Part shown: in pieces, positions 6,005 to 14,984 of the stretch | Layout of the letters: every line of letters begins with the position of its first letter | How positions within the stretch are numbered: the stretch's first letter is position 1 | Assembly: GCA_934101795.1 (NCBI GenBank) | Contig: CAKORY010000012.1 | Span: 1 to 30,814, forward strand | Length of the DNA stretch: 30,814 nt | DNA from: an uncultured Bacilli bacterium | GTDB taxonomy: Bacteria; Bacillota_I; Bacilli_A; RF39; UBA660 | Direction: 5' to 3' | Notes under the pieces: generated by a model | Told to the model about the DNA's origin: nothing | The model's database searches: none | What the model saw: only the letters and a program-made list of their open reading frames with translations | Position numbers and translations under genes: made by a program

Positions 6005-9000
6005 ATGAAAGATAAAAATAAAAGACAAGCAATGATTCTATGCATAGTTGGGGTTTTAACACTAATTACTTTAGTAGTTGGTGCAACATTTGCATATTTT
6101 AAAGCACAAGGAGGAGCTGGAGGCTCTTCAGATGTTAATGTAATAACAGCAACAACTGATTTATTAACATTTAAAATTGATAAAGCAATTAACATTGGTA
6201 TTACTCAAAATGAATTAAAAAAAGGTGGCACAGATGTTAGTGATTCAACCGGTGCACATGCAACACTCACTGCAAGTAATTCAAAAAGTGTAGAAAAAAC
6301 AACAAGAAGATATAACATATATTTTGTTATTGATACAAATGATTTTGAATATACAACGCAGAATGGAACACCTGAGTTATATTTAAATGTAACTGATCCA
6401 AATGGAAATAAGCTTGAAAATATTACTGGACTAGTTCACTATGAAAAAGGTTTTGATATTACAACAAGAACTGGTGGATTTTTATTAGTGCCAGATTATG
6501 ATATCGAAGCAACTCGTGGAAATACAATTGCTCAAGATTGGAAGGTTGAAGTTACATTTGCTAATCTTGATACTGATCAATCTAAGAATATGGGTAAAAG
6601 CCTGTCAGGTAAATTATACGTAACTAAAGACAAAATGAGTAGTTATGAACTAACTAAAATAACTAATATGATAACTCAAACAACATATAACTCAATAAAC
6701 ACAGTTTTAAATATCGAAGAAGGTTCATCAGCAGCAGAAAAATATTATTATGCAGCAGAAAAAACAAATAAAACAATTGGTTATGTAAGTAATAAATATT
6801 ATTCAAAAAGCCTAAGTAATGTTGCAGATTTAAAATTTGTGGAGTCTAGTGAAGGTAATTACAAATTTACAAATTTAGATGAAAAAAGTACATATAAGAT
6901 CTATAGTTATCTTGTTGATAGGAATGGGATTAAATCAAATCTGTACGAGACAGAAGTAACAACGGATGAGTATATTGTTCCCAAAATTATAGGATTAAAC
7001 CATACTGAAACACTAAATAGTATTAAATTAGATGTAACAGCAGAAGGTGGAACTAATGAAGTTGCCAAATATTATTATTCAAAAGATAATGGTGCCACAT
7101 ATGAAGAAAGTACATCAAATAGTTATACATTTGACAATTTGAATGATACAACAGAATATAAAATTAAAATAAAAGTTGAAGACACGCTAGGAAGAATATC
7201 AACAGAATATATAAAAGCTATAACAACTTCAACGTATATATTACCATCAGTTACAAAAGTAGATTCATTAGCCACATATAAAACTATAAAATTAACAGTA
7301 GATGCACTTGGGGGATCGTATAACGTTAATAAGTATTATTATTCTATAAATGATTCAGAGTTTAAAGAGGGACAAAACACTTATACATTTGATAATTTAA
7401 CTGAAAAAACAACATACAAAATAAAAGTAAAAGTAAATGATACTCAAAACAGAGTTTCAAACATATATGAAACAGAAGTAACTACAAGTGAATATAAAAT
7501 ACCAGTAGTAGAGAATGTAACAACAAGTAGTAAAGATACAAGTATAACAATAAGTGTTAATGCTAAAAATGGAGACGGGACAGTAAATAAATATTATTAT
7601 TCAAAAGATAATGGTTCAAATTATGTAGAAAGTACATCTAGTAATTATACATTTACAGGATTAACAGCAAATACAACATTTTATTTAAAAGTAAAAGTGA
7701 AGGATGATAATAATAGAATAAGTAGTGAATATGCAAAGACAGCAAAAACAGATTTTGCAAAACCAGTAATAAATAATGTGGTAGTATCCGATAATAAACC
7801 TACAGAAGTACAAATAACTACAAATGCAGTAGCAGGAAGTAATGCTATAACTAATTATTATTATTCAATTAATAATGGTAGCTATACATCATCTACCTCA
7901 AATAAATATACATTTACAGGACTAACAGCAAATACAACATATACAATAAGAGTGTATGCCGTAGATTCAGTAAATTATAAGTCTGATGTCTTTACGTATA
8001 ATGTGACAACTTATAAAAATGCAAATGATATAATTCTTGCCAATAAATCATTTGGTTACAGAGGATCTTTAAGTGATGCATATAGTGTAACTACAACAAA
8101 TACTCTGTTCAAAACAAATGATTCAGAAGGAACAAGTTATTACTATGCAGGTAATCCAACCGATAATTATGTATATTTCGCAGGTTATTACTGGAGAATA
8201 GTTAGAGTAAATGGCGATGGATCAATTAGATTAATTTATAACGGTACAAGTACTGAAAAATCCAGTGCAAATTCTACAATTGGAACAGGTGCTTGGAATA
8301 CAAATAAAACTATTGCAGGTGACAATGCAGGTATAGGGTATATGTATGGTACAGCTGGAAAATGGAGTGATTTAGGAAGAGCAGGTAATACATGGACTGC
8401 AACGCTTGATACATCAGAAACTTATAAGTATTCAACTAGTTACACTTTTGATCCTGTTACGGGATATTATACGTTAGCGGGAAGTGTTTATACAGGAACA
8501 TATGGTTATAGTATGGTTGGTAGATATACATGTTTTGAAAATACAACTTCATGTAGATGGTTAAAATATGTTAATTCATATGTTAGTTCTACAAAAGCAA
8601 GTATAACAGGTTTTGATAAAGGCGATTATGGTAACATAACATCTGCAAGTGTTACACATGCTAACAATAATAATAGTGATGTAAAAACTCGACTAGACAA
8701 TTGGTATCAAACAAACATAGAAAATAAAGGATATAGTAAATATATTGATACTAATGCTGGATTTTGTAATGATCGTACACCATCTAGTAGCAAAAAAACA
8801 ATTGATTATAAAGGTGGCTACGGAAAATTTGAAACTTATTATGCACCAGAAGTTAGAAATAGAGGAAATAATGAAGTTTTAACATGTTCACAGACAAATG
8901 ATTATTTTACTCCAACTACAAGTAGCTACGGGAATAAAAAATTAACAAAATCAATTGGAATGATAACATTAGATGAAATCATTTATGCCGGAGAAGATGG

Positions 9001-9223
9001 CTCCTACTTGTCTAACACAGACAATACTTATTATTGGACAATGTCACCAGCAAATTTTGAAAGATATAGTTCTTTTACAGGTTTTATGTATTGTTTTGGT
9101 AATGGAATATTGTATGCAGCTACTGGAGCTAGTATAATAAATATTAGGCCTGTAATTAATATAAGTAAAAATGTAAAATTAAGTGGTTTAGGAACAATAA
9201 GTAATCCATACACAATTAGTTAA
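6005..9223 (+). CDS. Large secreted surface protein with FN3-like repeats and a DUF6273-like C-terminal module
   Basis: A 1072-aa protein. Residues 7-34 form a hydrophobic segment ending VVGATFAYFKAQGG, resembling SipW-dependent TasA/camelysin signal sequences. A beta-rich domain of about 190 residues follows. Residues of roughly 235-670 contain about five repeats of 85 aa (KYYYS-DNG, YTF-NLT--T-YKIKVKV-D, RVS--Y), the pattern of fibronectin type III domains. From about 676 to the end comes a Tyr/Trp/Asn-rich module with YYWRIVRVNGDGSI, ITLDEIIYAG, YWTMSP and RPVINISKN, similar in layout to DUF6273. The same module ends the protein at 24609, and the same N-terminus starts the one at 30675. 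It probably acts as an adhesin or matrix fibre subunit. No LPXTG anchor is seen. SD AGGG is 9-10 nt before ATG. Confidence 0.75.
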   Translation: MKDKNKRQAMILCIVGVLTLITLVVGATFAYFKAQGGAGGSSDVNVITATTDLLTFKIDKAINIGITQNELKKGGTDVSDSTGAHATLTASNSKSVEKTTRRYNIYFVIDTNDFEYTTQNGTPELYLNVTDPNGNKLENITGLVHYEKGFDITTRTGGFLLVPDYDIEATRGNTIAQDWKVEVTFANLDTDQSKNMGKSLSGKLYVTKDKMSSYELTKITNMITQTTYNSINTVLNIEEGSSAAEKYYYAAEKTNKTIGYVSNKYYSKSLSNVADLKFVESSEGNYKFTNLDEKSTYKIYSYLVDRNGIKSNLYETEVTTDEYIVPKIIGLNHTETLNSIKLDVTAEGGTNEVAKYYYSKDNGATYEESTSNSYTFDNLNDTTEYKIKIKVEDTLGRISTEYIKAITTSTYILPSVTKVDSLATYKTIKLTVDALGGSYNVNKYYYSINDSEFKEGQNTYTFDNLTEKTTYKIKVKVNDTQNRVSNIYETEVTTSEYKIPVVENVTTSSKDTSITISVNAKNGDGTVNKYYYSKDNGSNYVESTSSNYTFTGLTANTTFYLKVKVKDDNNRISSEYAKTAKTDFAKPVINNVVVSDNKPTEVQITTNAVAGSNAITNYYYSINNGSYTSSTSNKYTFTGLTANTTYTIRVYAVDSVNYKSDVFTYNVTTYKNANDIILANKSFGYRGSLSDAYSVTTTNTLFKTNDSEGTSYYYAGNPTDNYVYFAGYYWRIVRVNGDGSIRLIYNGTSTEKSSANSTIGTGAWNTNKTIAGDNAGIGYMYGTAGKWSDLGRAGNTWTATLDTSETYKYSTSYTFDPVTGYYTLAGSVYTGTYGYSMVGRYTCFENTTSCRWLKYVNSYVSSTKASITGFDKGDYGNITSASVTHANNNNSDVKTRLDNWYQTNIENKGYSKYIDTNAGFCNDRTPSSSKKTIDYKGGYGKFETYYAPEVRNRGNNEVLTCSQTNDYFTPTTSSYGNKKLTKSIGMITLDEIIYAGEDGSYLSNTDNTYYWTMSPANFERYSSFTGFMYCFGNGILYAATGASIINIRPVINISKNVKLSGLGTISNPYTIS

Positions 9224-9240
9224 CTTAGGTATAGTTAAAT

Positions 9241-9299
9241 AAAAAATACAAGATAACAAATAATCATTTAAGATTATTAAGTTCATCTTGTATTTTTTT
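9241..9299. terminator. Bidirectional terminator between convergent genes
   Basis: AAAATACAAGAT (about 9243-9254) pairs with ATCTTGTATTTT (9285-9296), with A and T runs outside. An inner ATAATC/GATTAT hairpin includes the end of the minus-strand gene. It can serve both the surface protein gene and the convergent gene. Confidence 0.65.
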
Positions 9300-9617
9300 T
9301 ATAGCATCAATTAAAAATTCAACTTCACCTCTTTGGTTTTGATTACTTTTTTTCTGCTCATTATCAGTAAATGGTCCTCCATGTCCCGTTTTATATTTTT
9401 TAGAGTTTATATTAATATTATTATTTTCTATTCTAGATTCTATCAATTGTTGCTGAGCCGCATGAGTTAAAATGTATTGACCTACGAGTATAAGCCAGTT
9501 ACCTATAGAATTTTGTTCATTAGCATTATAATCTCCGATGCAAGCAAAACCAACTGCAACAGCAATTAAAGAAAATGTATGAGGATTAGTATTCGGAGGA
9601 AAATTAGTATTATGCAT
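9264..9617 (-). CDS. Conserved hypothetical protein, possibly membrane-associated
   Basis: A 117-aa protein of unknown function, start MHNTNFPPNTNPHTF. The frame opens at 9635, but the ATG at 9617 sits 6 nt after AAGGGGG. Residues 13-55 contain two moderately hydrophobic segments (FSLIAVAVGFACI and IGNWLILVGQYILTHAA) separated by GDYNANEQNS. The rest is polar, with NNNININSKKYKTGHGG and an amphipathic C-terminal helix (EVEFLIDAIKKIQDELNN). Similar short proteins occur in uncultured gut Firmicutes by my recollection, without assigned function. It diverges from engB. Confidence 0.7.
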   Translation of the reverse strand: MHNTNFPPNTNPHTFSLIAVAVGFACIGDYNANEQNSIGNWLILVGQYILTHAAQQQLIESRIENNNININSKKYKTGHGGPFTDNEQKKSNQNQRGEVEFLIDAIKKIQDELNNLK

Positions 9618-9649
9618 AACATTCCCCCTTAACATAAGTTTATGAATAT

Positions 9650-9678
9650 TTGCAATTTTCCATGAAATAATATATAAT
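9650..9678 (+). promoter_or_regulatory. Promoter of engB-pilin-der
   Basis: TTGCAA (9650-9655), a 17-nt spacer and TATAAT (9673-9678). Start near 9685, leaving a short leader that begins about at the SD. Confidence 0.7.
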
Positions 9679-9699
9679 TATAACTAGGTGATGCAAATT

Positions 9700-10278
9700 A
9701 TGCAAATAGAAAATGTTAGTGAACCAATAATAGCAGTAAGAAGAAGTCAATATCCAGAAGATAAAAAGGCTGAATTTTTGCTTGTTGGAAGAAGTAATGT
9801 AGGCAAAAGTAGTTTTATAAATACTTTGATAGAAAGAAAAAATTTTGCCAGAACAAGTTCTAAACCAGGAAAAACACAAACACTTAATTTTTATAAAGTT
9901 AATGATGCATTTTATTTAGTGGATGTACCCGGTTATGGCTATGCTAGTGTAAGTAAAGATACACAAAAGAAATTTGGTTTAATGATCGAAGAATATTTAA
10001 AAGAAAGACCAAACTTAAAACATGTATTTATGCTTATTGATTATAGACATAAGCCAACTGAGGATGACTGTTTAATGTATGAATTTTTAAAATATTATAA
10101 TCTTGATATAACAATTGTTGCAACTAAATACGATAAAGTAAGCAAAAATAATAGAATTAAACAAGATAAAATAATTAAAGATACTTTGAAATTTGAAGAT
10201 GATGAATTTATTACATTTTCAACAGTTACTAAAAAAGGAAGAACTGAAATACTTAGTATAATTGAGGGAAAAATATGA
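9700..10278 (+). CDS. engB: Ribosome biogenesis GTPase EngB (YsxC/YihA)
   Basis: A 192-aa GTPase needed for late assembly of the 50S subunit. G1 is GRSNVGKSS (30-38), the G2 Thr lies in GKTQT (57-61), G3 is DVPGYG (75-80), G4 is TKYD (142-145), and a G5-like STVTKKG lies near the end. GTG 9688 and ATG 9691 are open upstream, but AGGTGAT at 9686-9692 is the SD for ATG 9700. The last codon and stop form ATGA with the next gene, so translation is coupled. Length is normal for the family. Placed with der, it marks a ribosome-assembly operon. Confidence 0.95.
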   Translation: MQIENVSEPIIAVRRSQYPEDKKAEFLLVGRSNVGKSSFINTLIERKNFARTSSKPGKTQTLNFYKVNDAFYLVDVPGYGYASVSKDTQKKFGLMIEEYLKERPNLKHVFMLIDYRHKPTEDDCLMYEFLKYYNLDITIVATKYDKVSKNNRIKQDKIIKDTLKFEDDEFITFSTVTKKGRTEILSIIEGKI

Positions 10279-10694
10279 AAAAAAATGGGTTTACGTTAAT
10301 AGAAATACTAGCAGTTATAGTAATACTTAGTATAGTAGCATCTTTAGTTACAATAAATGTTATGAAAATTAGAAATGATTCATTTGAAGATTTATTAGAA
10401 ACTAAGATACAAAATTTAGAATCATCAGCAATTGTATATGGTCAAGAAAATCCAGATAAATTAACTGATGAATGTATTGTTGATGAATATAAGTCTGATA
10501 GTTGTACTGTAGTTACAGTTAAAGAATTAATTGATGGTAAATATTTTAATTCAACAGAAACAAATGAAAGTGGACAAGTAGATTTAATAAATAATGTAAC
10601 AAATAAAAGTATGAAAGACGATAAAATACAAGTATATCGTAAAAATAATAGTATATATGCAAAATATTTAGAAGAAAATGTAAGTAATAGTTAG
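10275..10694 (+). CDS. Type IV pilin-like protein (prepilin-type N-terminus)
   Basis: A 139-aa protein. The N-terminus MKKNGFTLIEILAVIVILSIV is a class III prepilin signal: cleavage is expected between G5 and F6, with the conserved Glu at position 5 of the mature chain, followed by one hydrophobic helix. After about residue 45 a polar globular part contains two Cys (DECIVDEY and DSCTVV) that could form a disulphide. No prepilin peptidase, PilB or PilC gene is in the window. ATG overlaps the engB stop (ATGA), and der follows after 9 bp, so it is co-transcribed with two ribosome GTPases, an odd setting for a pilin. It may be a minor pseudopilin. Confidence 0.85.
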   Translation: MKKNGFTLIEILAVIVILSIVASLVTINVMKIRNDSFEDLLETKIQNLESSAIVYGQENPDKLTDECIVDEYKSDSCTVVTVKELIDGKYFNSTETNESGQVDLINNVTNKSMKDDKIQVYRKNNSIYAKYLEENVSNS

Positions 10695-10703
10695 GAGGCT
10701 TAT

Positions 10704-12008
10704 ATGCAAACAGTATGTTTAGTTGGTAAACCTAATGTAGGAAAAAGTAGCATATTCAATAGGTTAATAAAAGAAAATAAATCTATTATTATGGATACTC
10801 CGGGGGTTACTAGAGATAGAATTTATGGAAGGGTAAACCACAATGATAAAAGTTTTTATTTAATTGATACCGGCGGTATATCACTTGGTGAAGATGACTT
10901 TGCTAAAGATATTTTAGCTCAAGCAACACTTGCAATAGATGAAGCAGATTTAGTTTTATTTGTAGTTGATGGTAATGATGACCCAGATGCATCAGATAAA
11001 AAAGTTGCAGAAATACTCCATAAAAGTAGTAAAAAAGTAATCGTAGTTGTAAATAAAATAGATAATGATAAGAAAAAAGAAAATTTATATAATTATTATG
11101 AGCTTGGCTTTAGTGATTTAGTGGCAGTTAGTGCATCACATAATATAGGTTTTGATGGACTTCTTAACACTATAACTAGTGATTTGCCTGAAGAAACAAA
11201 GGTTGATGATACTTCTCTTAAGTTTTGTATAATAGGTAGACCAAATGTAGGGAAAAGTAGTTTAATTAATGCAATATTGAATGAAGAAAGGGCTATTGTA
11301 AGTAATGTTGCTGGCACAACAAGAGATGCAATAGATACTAAATTTAAATACAATCATGAAGATATAACTGTAATAGATACCGCAGGGATGCGTAAAAAAG
11401 GTAAAATTTATGAAAGCATTGAAAAATATAGTTTAATTAGAAGTCTTAAAGCAATTGATAGAAGTGATGTTTGTGTTCTAGTAATAGATGCTGAAGTTGG
11501 TATTATAGAACATGATAAACATATAGCATCTTATGCTTTAGATGCTGGTAAAGGTATAGTTATATGTGTAAATAAGTGGGATACAATAAATAATCCAGAT
11601 AGTGATATTAGAAAATGGAAAGAAGATATAAAAAATGAGTTTCAATTTATACCTTATTCTCACACAGTATTTTTAAGTGCTAAGACTAAAAAAAGATTAT
11701 CAGGACTTATGCCTGAGGTAATAAATGCTTACAATAATAACAGAAAAGAAGTAAAAACCTCTCTTTTAAATAACATTATAATGGAAGCAGTAAGCATGCA
11801 TGAACCTCCATCATATAAAGGTAAAAGACTTAAAATATATTTTGTAAGTCAAACTGGATGTTGCCCACCAAAATTTACATTTTCTGTAAATAATAAAGGA
11901 TTAGTTCATTTTAGTTATGAAAGATATTTAGAAAATCAAATTAGAAATAATATTGACTTTGATGGAACTCCAATAATTTTGCAATTTAAAAACAAAAGTG
12001 AAAAGTAA
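10704..12008 (+). CDS. der: Ribosome assembly GTPase Der (EngA)
   Basis: A 434-aa protein with two tandem GTPase domains and a C-terminal KH-like domain, required for 50S assembly. Domain 1: GKPNVGKSS (8-16), DTPGVTRDR, DTGG, NKID. Domain 2: GRPNVGKSS from residue 178, GTTRDAID, DTAGMRKKGK, NKWD. The KH-like tail contains the typical LKIYFVSQTGCCPPKFTF, and FDGTPIIL lies near the end. SD AGGAGG is 7 nt before ATG. Length matches the family. It is the last gene of the engB transcript and is followed by a strong terminator. Confidence 0.96.
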   Translation: MQTVCLVGKPNVGKSSIFNRLIKENKSIIMDTPGVTRDRIYGRVNHNDKSFYLIDTGGISLGEDDFAKDILAQATLAIDEADLVLFVVDGNDDPDASDKKVAEILHKSSKKVIVVVNKIDNDKKKENLYNYYELGFSDLVAVSASHNIGFDGLLNTITSDLPEETKVDDTSLKFCIIGRPNVGKSSLINAILNEERAIVSNVAGTTRDAIDTKFKYNHEDITVIDTAGMRKKGKIYESIEKYSLIRSLKAIDRSDVCVLVIDAEVGIIEHDKHIASYALDAGKGIVICVNKWDTINNPDSDIRKWKEDIKNEFQFIPYSHTVFLSAKTKKRLSGLMPEVINAYNNNRKEVKTSLLNNIIMEAVSMHEPPSYKGKRLKIYFVSQTGCCPPKFTFSVNNKGLVHFSYERYLENQIRNNIDFDGTPIILQFKNKSEK

Positions 12009-12010
12009 TT

Positions 12011-12040
12011 GATAGAAATTAAGTTTTCTATCTTTTTTTT
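12011..12040 (+). terminator. Terminator of der
   Basis: GATAGAAA (12011-12018)/TTTCTATC (12025-12032) stem, 6-nt loop, then eight T. Confidence 0.85.
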
Positions 12041-12108
12041 CTAAAATCTTAAAAATATTGAGACCTTTGAACTATAGTATTTGGTAAAAAGTCGAAGAAA
12101 GTAAAAAT

Positions 12109-12300
12109 ATGAATGTTTATAATGAGATAAAACAGAAATACTGAATAATGAAATAACTAAAAGAGTAAAAGACTATTCAAAAAAAGTTGAGTAATGATTT
12201 AAAGAAAAAATATAGTACAAGGCTTTTATATAAAATGTTAAGGTTTTATAATTATTGTGATTTAGATTTTTGTGAACTACTTATTACCAGCTATAATTAA
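12109..12300 (+). pseudogene. Remnant of a DUF1016 (YhcG-type) PD-(D/E)XK protein N-terminus
   Basis: The gene-free stretch 12041-12388 holds this relic. From ATG 12109 one frame reads MNVYNEIKQK. After a frame change LNNEITKRVKDYSKK follows, then, in the first frame again, KKLSNDLKKKYSTRLLYKMLRFY and later FCELL. These match in order the start of DUF1016 N-terminal domains (N-EIK..I.NNEI..KVKDYSK, then YSKKL...L.KKY....L..MR.FY). About 40-50 residues normally between VKDYSK and YSKKL are missing. The join lies at the repeated YSK motif, suggesting a deletion between short repeats. No nuclease domain remains. Assigned from memory of the family. Confidence 0.55.
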
Positions 12301-12340
12301 AGATATTACAGATCTTTTTTTACAAATTATTAAAGTGATA

Positions 12341-12369
12341 TTGCAATGTTTTTTTTTATTTGGTATAAT
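12341..12369 (+). promoter_or_regulatory. Promoter of the McrB-like/DUF2357 operon
   Basis: TTGCAA (12341-12346), a 17-nt spacer rich in T, and TATAAT (12364-12369). The start near 12376 leaves about 25 nt before GTG 12401. Confidence 0.7.
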
Positions 12370-12400
12370 TTATAGAGAATAAGGTTAGGTGAGGCTGATT

Positions 12401-13468
12401 GTGAGCTTAAGTGTTATAAATAAATATATAACAAAAAAAGAAAAGGATTTGCTTTCTTATGCAAAGATACTAGAATCTTTAATAAGTATTGAAAATAACA
12501 AAATGTGGCAAAGTAAAAAAGAATTTAGTGTTTTTGCCAAAGAAATAATTGAAATATATTCTGAAAAATATTATTTTCAAAACAACATTCATAAAGAAAA
12601 TCCAATTGAATATTCAAACGATAATATAAACTTTGTTTTAAAATCAATAATTGAGTATTGTAGATTACATGATAAGATGGAAATGCTAAGAAATTGGAAA
12701 AATGAAACTTTCCTATTATCAGTTATTATATGTACAGCATGTTACGTAGATTTTGCAAGTAATGTAGTAGATGGAGATATCCAAGACACTAAAAATAAAT
12801 TTAAATATTTGCTTAGTTATTTAAGAAAGACAAAAATACTTGAAGTAAAGGATAACAAATATTTTATAAATGATTTATTTGATGAAGTTAAGAAAAATGC
12901 AAGTGAAGATAAAAAAATACTGGAATATTTAGATAGTGATGACTTTAGAAATGAATATAAAATGATAAGCAATAATCCAGTTTATTACGAAGTATTATTT
13001 AGTTATGAAATTCCCGGTTTAAAAGAATTTGATGAAACTTTAACAAAAGGAGTTTTAAAGAAATATGATGCTAAAATAAAAGAAATATCTTATGATTTAT
13101 TAGAAGTGCATTTACTTAAAGAATTAATTGGCAACATAGAAATGGATAAATACCTAATTAGAATAAACAAAGATATGAAAAAAGCTAGTCTAGTTAATTT
13201 CTTTGATAATGAATATTTGAAAGAATTTGTGGAAATATTAGTTCCTTACGATAAAGAAATAGAGTATCAAAATATAATAAATGATTATAAAGAAATAGGC
13301 ATGAATTTTATCTATAAAATGGATATAGATGATGAAATAGAACCAACAAGTTTAGTAAATGGTATGAATCTTTTAGTATCAAAAGAATTTGTTAAAAATA
13401 ACGCAAATAATCAAATGGATTTTGAAAAAATGAATATAAAATTAGTTGTAAAGAATAAGGAGGAATAA
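12401..13468 (+). CDS. Unknown soluble protein, first gene of the McrB-like operon
   Basis: A 355-aa protein I do not recognise. The frame opens at GTG 12389, but TTAGGTGAGG precedes GTG 12401 at SD distance, giving MSLSVINKYITKKEKD. The sequence is Lys/Glu/Asn rich and looks largely alpha-helical, without membrane segment or signal peptide. A hydrophobic helix-like stretch, LLSVIICTACYVDFASNVV, lies near residues 107-125. No catalytic motif stands out. The gene ends 2 bp before the AAA+ gene, whose SD AGGAGG lies inside its last codons, so the two are translationally linked. It is likely an adaptor or scaffold of the complex (inference). Confidence 0.7.
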   Translation: MSLSVINKYITKKEKDLLSYAKILESLISIENNKMWQSKKEFSVFAKEIIEIYSEKYYFQNNIHKENPIEYSNDNINFVLKSIIEYCRLHDKMEMLRNWKNETFLLSVIICTACYVDFASNVVDGDIQDTKNKFKYLLSYLRKTKILEVKDNKYFINDLFDEVKKNASEDKKILEYLDSDDFRNEYKMISNNPVYYEVLFSYEIPGLKEFDETLTKGVLKKYDAKIKEISYDLLEVHLLKELIGNIEMDKYLIRINKDMKKASLVNFFDNEYLKEFVEILVPYDKEIEYQNIINDYKEIGMNFIYKMDIDDEIEPTSLVNGMNLLVSKEFVKNNANNQMDFEKMNIKLVVKNKEE

Positions 13469-13470
13469 AG

Positions 13471-14976
13471 ATGAGTGTGTATGGAGAATTTTTTACAAAG
13501 TTTATGGAACCTCTTTTTGAAGGTTTTGTAAGTATATTTAAAGGGTTAGGACAAGGGTTATTTCAAATGTTTAACATTATGAACTATATAACCGTTATAA
13601 GTGATTATAAGAAAGATTTAACTGGAGTAGGTCTAGTAATAATGATTTTTTCAATTGTTTTTTTACTAGCTGTATTTGGTTTAATTATATTCTTAATATA
13701 TAGATCAATTAAGGTATATATAAGATACAGAAGAAATGTTAAAAAAGAAGATATGTTAATTGATGAAATAGATTCACTTAATAATGAGATATTTAAACTT
13801 AAAAGACAAAATGCTAAATTTAGTGAACTTACTAATGAAAATGGTGAAATTGAATACAATGAAGATGGAACACCTAAAAAGGAATTAAAAGAAGGTGAAA
13901 GTAGATTCTTTAAACTTAGCAATGTAGATAAAAAATATGAAAACATAGTTCCAGAAGTAATAAATAATACTTTTACTCTTGAAGAGTTCTGTAATATGTT
14001 TAGAAATTATTCAGCATCTAAATTACATTTATACTATGATATTAATTTAATTAGATTATTTATTGCATCATTTGCATCAAATAAGTTAATTATTCTTGAA
14101 GGTATATCTGGTACAGGTAAAACTTCACTAGCATATGCATTTGGATCATTTATTGACAATGAAACAACTGTAGCATCAGTTCAACCTTCATGGAGAGATT
14201 CAACAGAAATATTTGGTTATTTCAACGAATTTACAAAGAAATTTAATGAAACAGCAATACTAGAAAAAATGTATGAAGCACAATATAACGATGAAGTTTA
14301 TATAACGCTTTTAGATGAAATGAACATTTCTCGTGTAGAATACTATTTTGCAGAAATGTTATCTATTTTGGAACTTCCAAATAAAAAAGACTGGGTTGTA
14401 GAACTTGTTCCAAACGTATGGCCTGGGGACCCTAAGAAACTAGACAATGGAAAATTAAAAATTCCAGAAAACATGTGGTATATTGGTACAATCAATAACG
14501 ATGACTCAACATTTATGATAACTGATAAAGTTTATGATAGAGCAATGCCAATAGCTATTGATGACAAATGTGAAGTATTTGAAGCTCCTGATACAGATAG
14601 AATTAAGACAAGTTATAAATATTTAGATAGTTTATTTGAAAAATCAAGTAATGAACATCGAGTAAGTGAAGAAAACTTAGAAAAGGTTGCTCAACTTGAT
14701 AGATATGTAATTGATCACTTTAGACTAGCTTTTGGTAACAGAATAGTAAAACAATTAAAAGAATTTGTTCCAGCATATGTTGCTTGTGGTGGAGATGAAA
14801 TAGCTGGTATAGATTACCTAATAGCTCACAAAATATTAAGAAAATTTGAACAATTAAATCTAGCATATATTAAAGATGAAATAGATGGACTTGTAAATTA
14901 CCTAGAAAAATTATTTGGAGCAGGTAAAACTCCAGAATGTAAAGCATATTTATTACGTCTTAAGAAAACAATTTAG
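13471..14976 (+). CDS. Membrane-anchored McrB-like AAA+ ATPase
   Basis: A 501-aa protein. Residues 1-50 are amphipathic; one strong membrane helix spans about 54-77 and is followed by a basic stop-transfer (YIRYRRNVKK). A probable coiled coil covers 92-118. The AAA+ domain starts near 185, with Walker A GISGTGKTS (211-219), Walker B YITLLDEMN (277-285), sensor 1 GTINNDDST (339-347) and KVYDRAMP (353-360). This layout, with NISRVEYYFAEML after Walker B, is that of the McrB/MoxR-related clade in McrBC-type systems. McrB proteins normally carry an N-terminal DNA-binding domain; here a membrane anchor replaces it. It is expected to form a hexamer on the cytoplasmic face and to work with the DUF2357-like protein that starts 8 bp downstream. 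Confidence 0.88.
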   Translation: MSVYGEFFTKFMEPLFEGFVSIFKGLGQGLFQMFNIMNYITVISDYKKDLTGVGLVIMIFSIVFLLAVFGLIIFLIYRSIKVYIRYRRNVKKEDMLIDEIDSLNNEIFKLKRQNAKFSELTNENGEIEYNEDGTPKKELKEGESRFFKLSNVDKKYENIVPEVINNTFTLEEFCNMFRNYSASKLHLYYDINLIRLFIASFASNKLIILEGISGTGKTSLAYAFGSFIDNETTVASVQPSWRDSTEIFGYFNEFTKKFNETAILEKMYEAQYNDEVYITLLDEMNISRVEYYFAEMLSILELPNKKDWVVELVPNVWPGDPKKLDNGKLKIPENMWYIGTINNDDSTFMITDKVYDRAMPIAIDDKCEVFEAPDTDRIKTSYKYLDSLFEKSSNEHRVSEENLEKVAQLDRYVIDHFRLAFGNRIVKQLKEFVPAYVACGGDEIAGIDYLIAHKILRKFEQLNLAYIKDEIDGLVNYLEKLFGAGKTPECKAYLLRLKKTI

Positions 14977-14984
14977 GTGATACT

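Noticed and set aside
6005..9223. Diversity-generating retroelement target based on the C-terminal module
   Set aside because: No reverse transcriptase or template repeat is found in the window.
10262..10280. TGA recoding as tryptophan (mollicute code)
   Set aside because: TGA ends engB and other genes at the expected lengths, and Trp is encoded by TGG.
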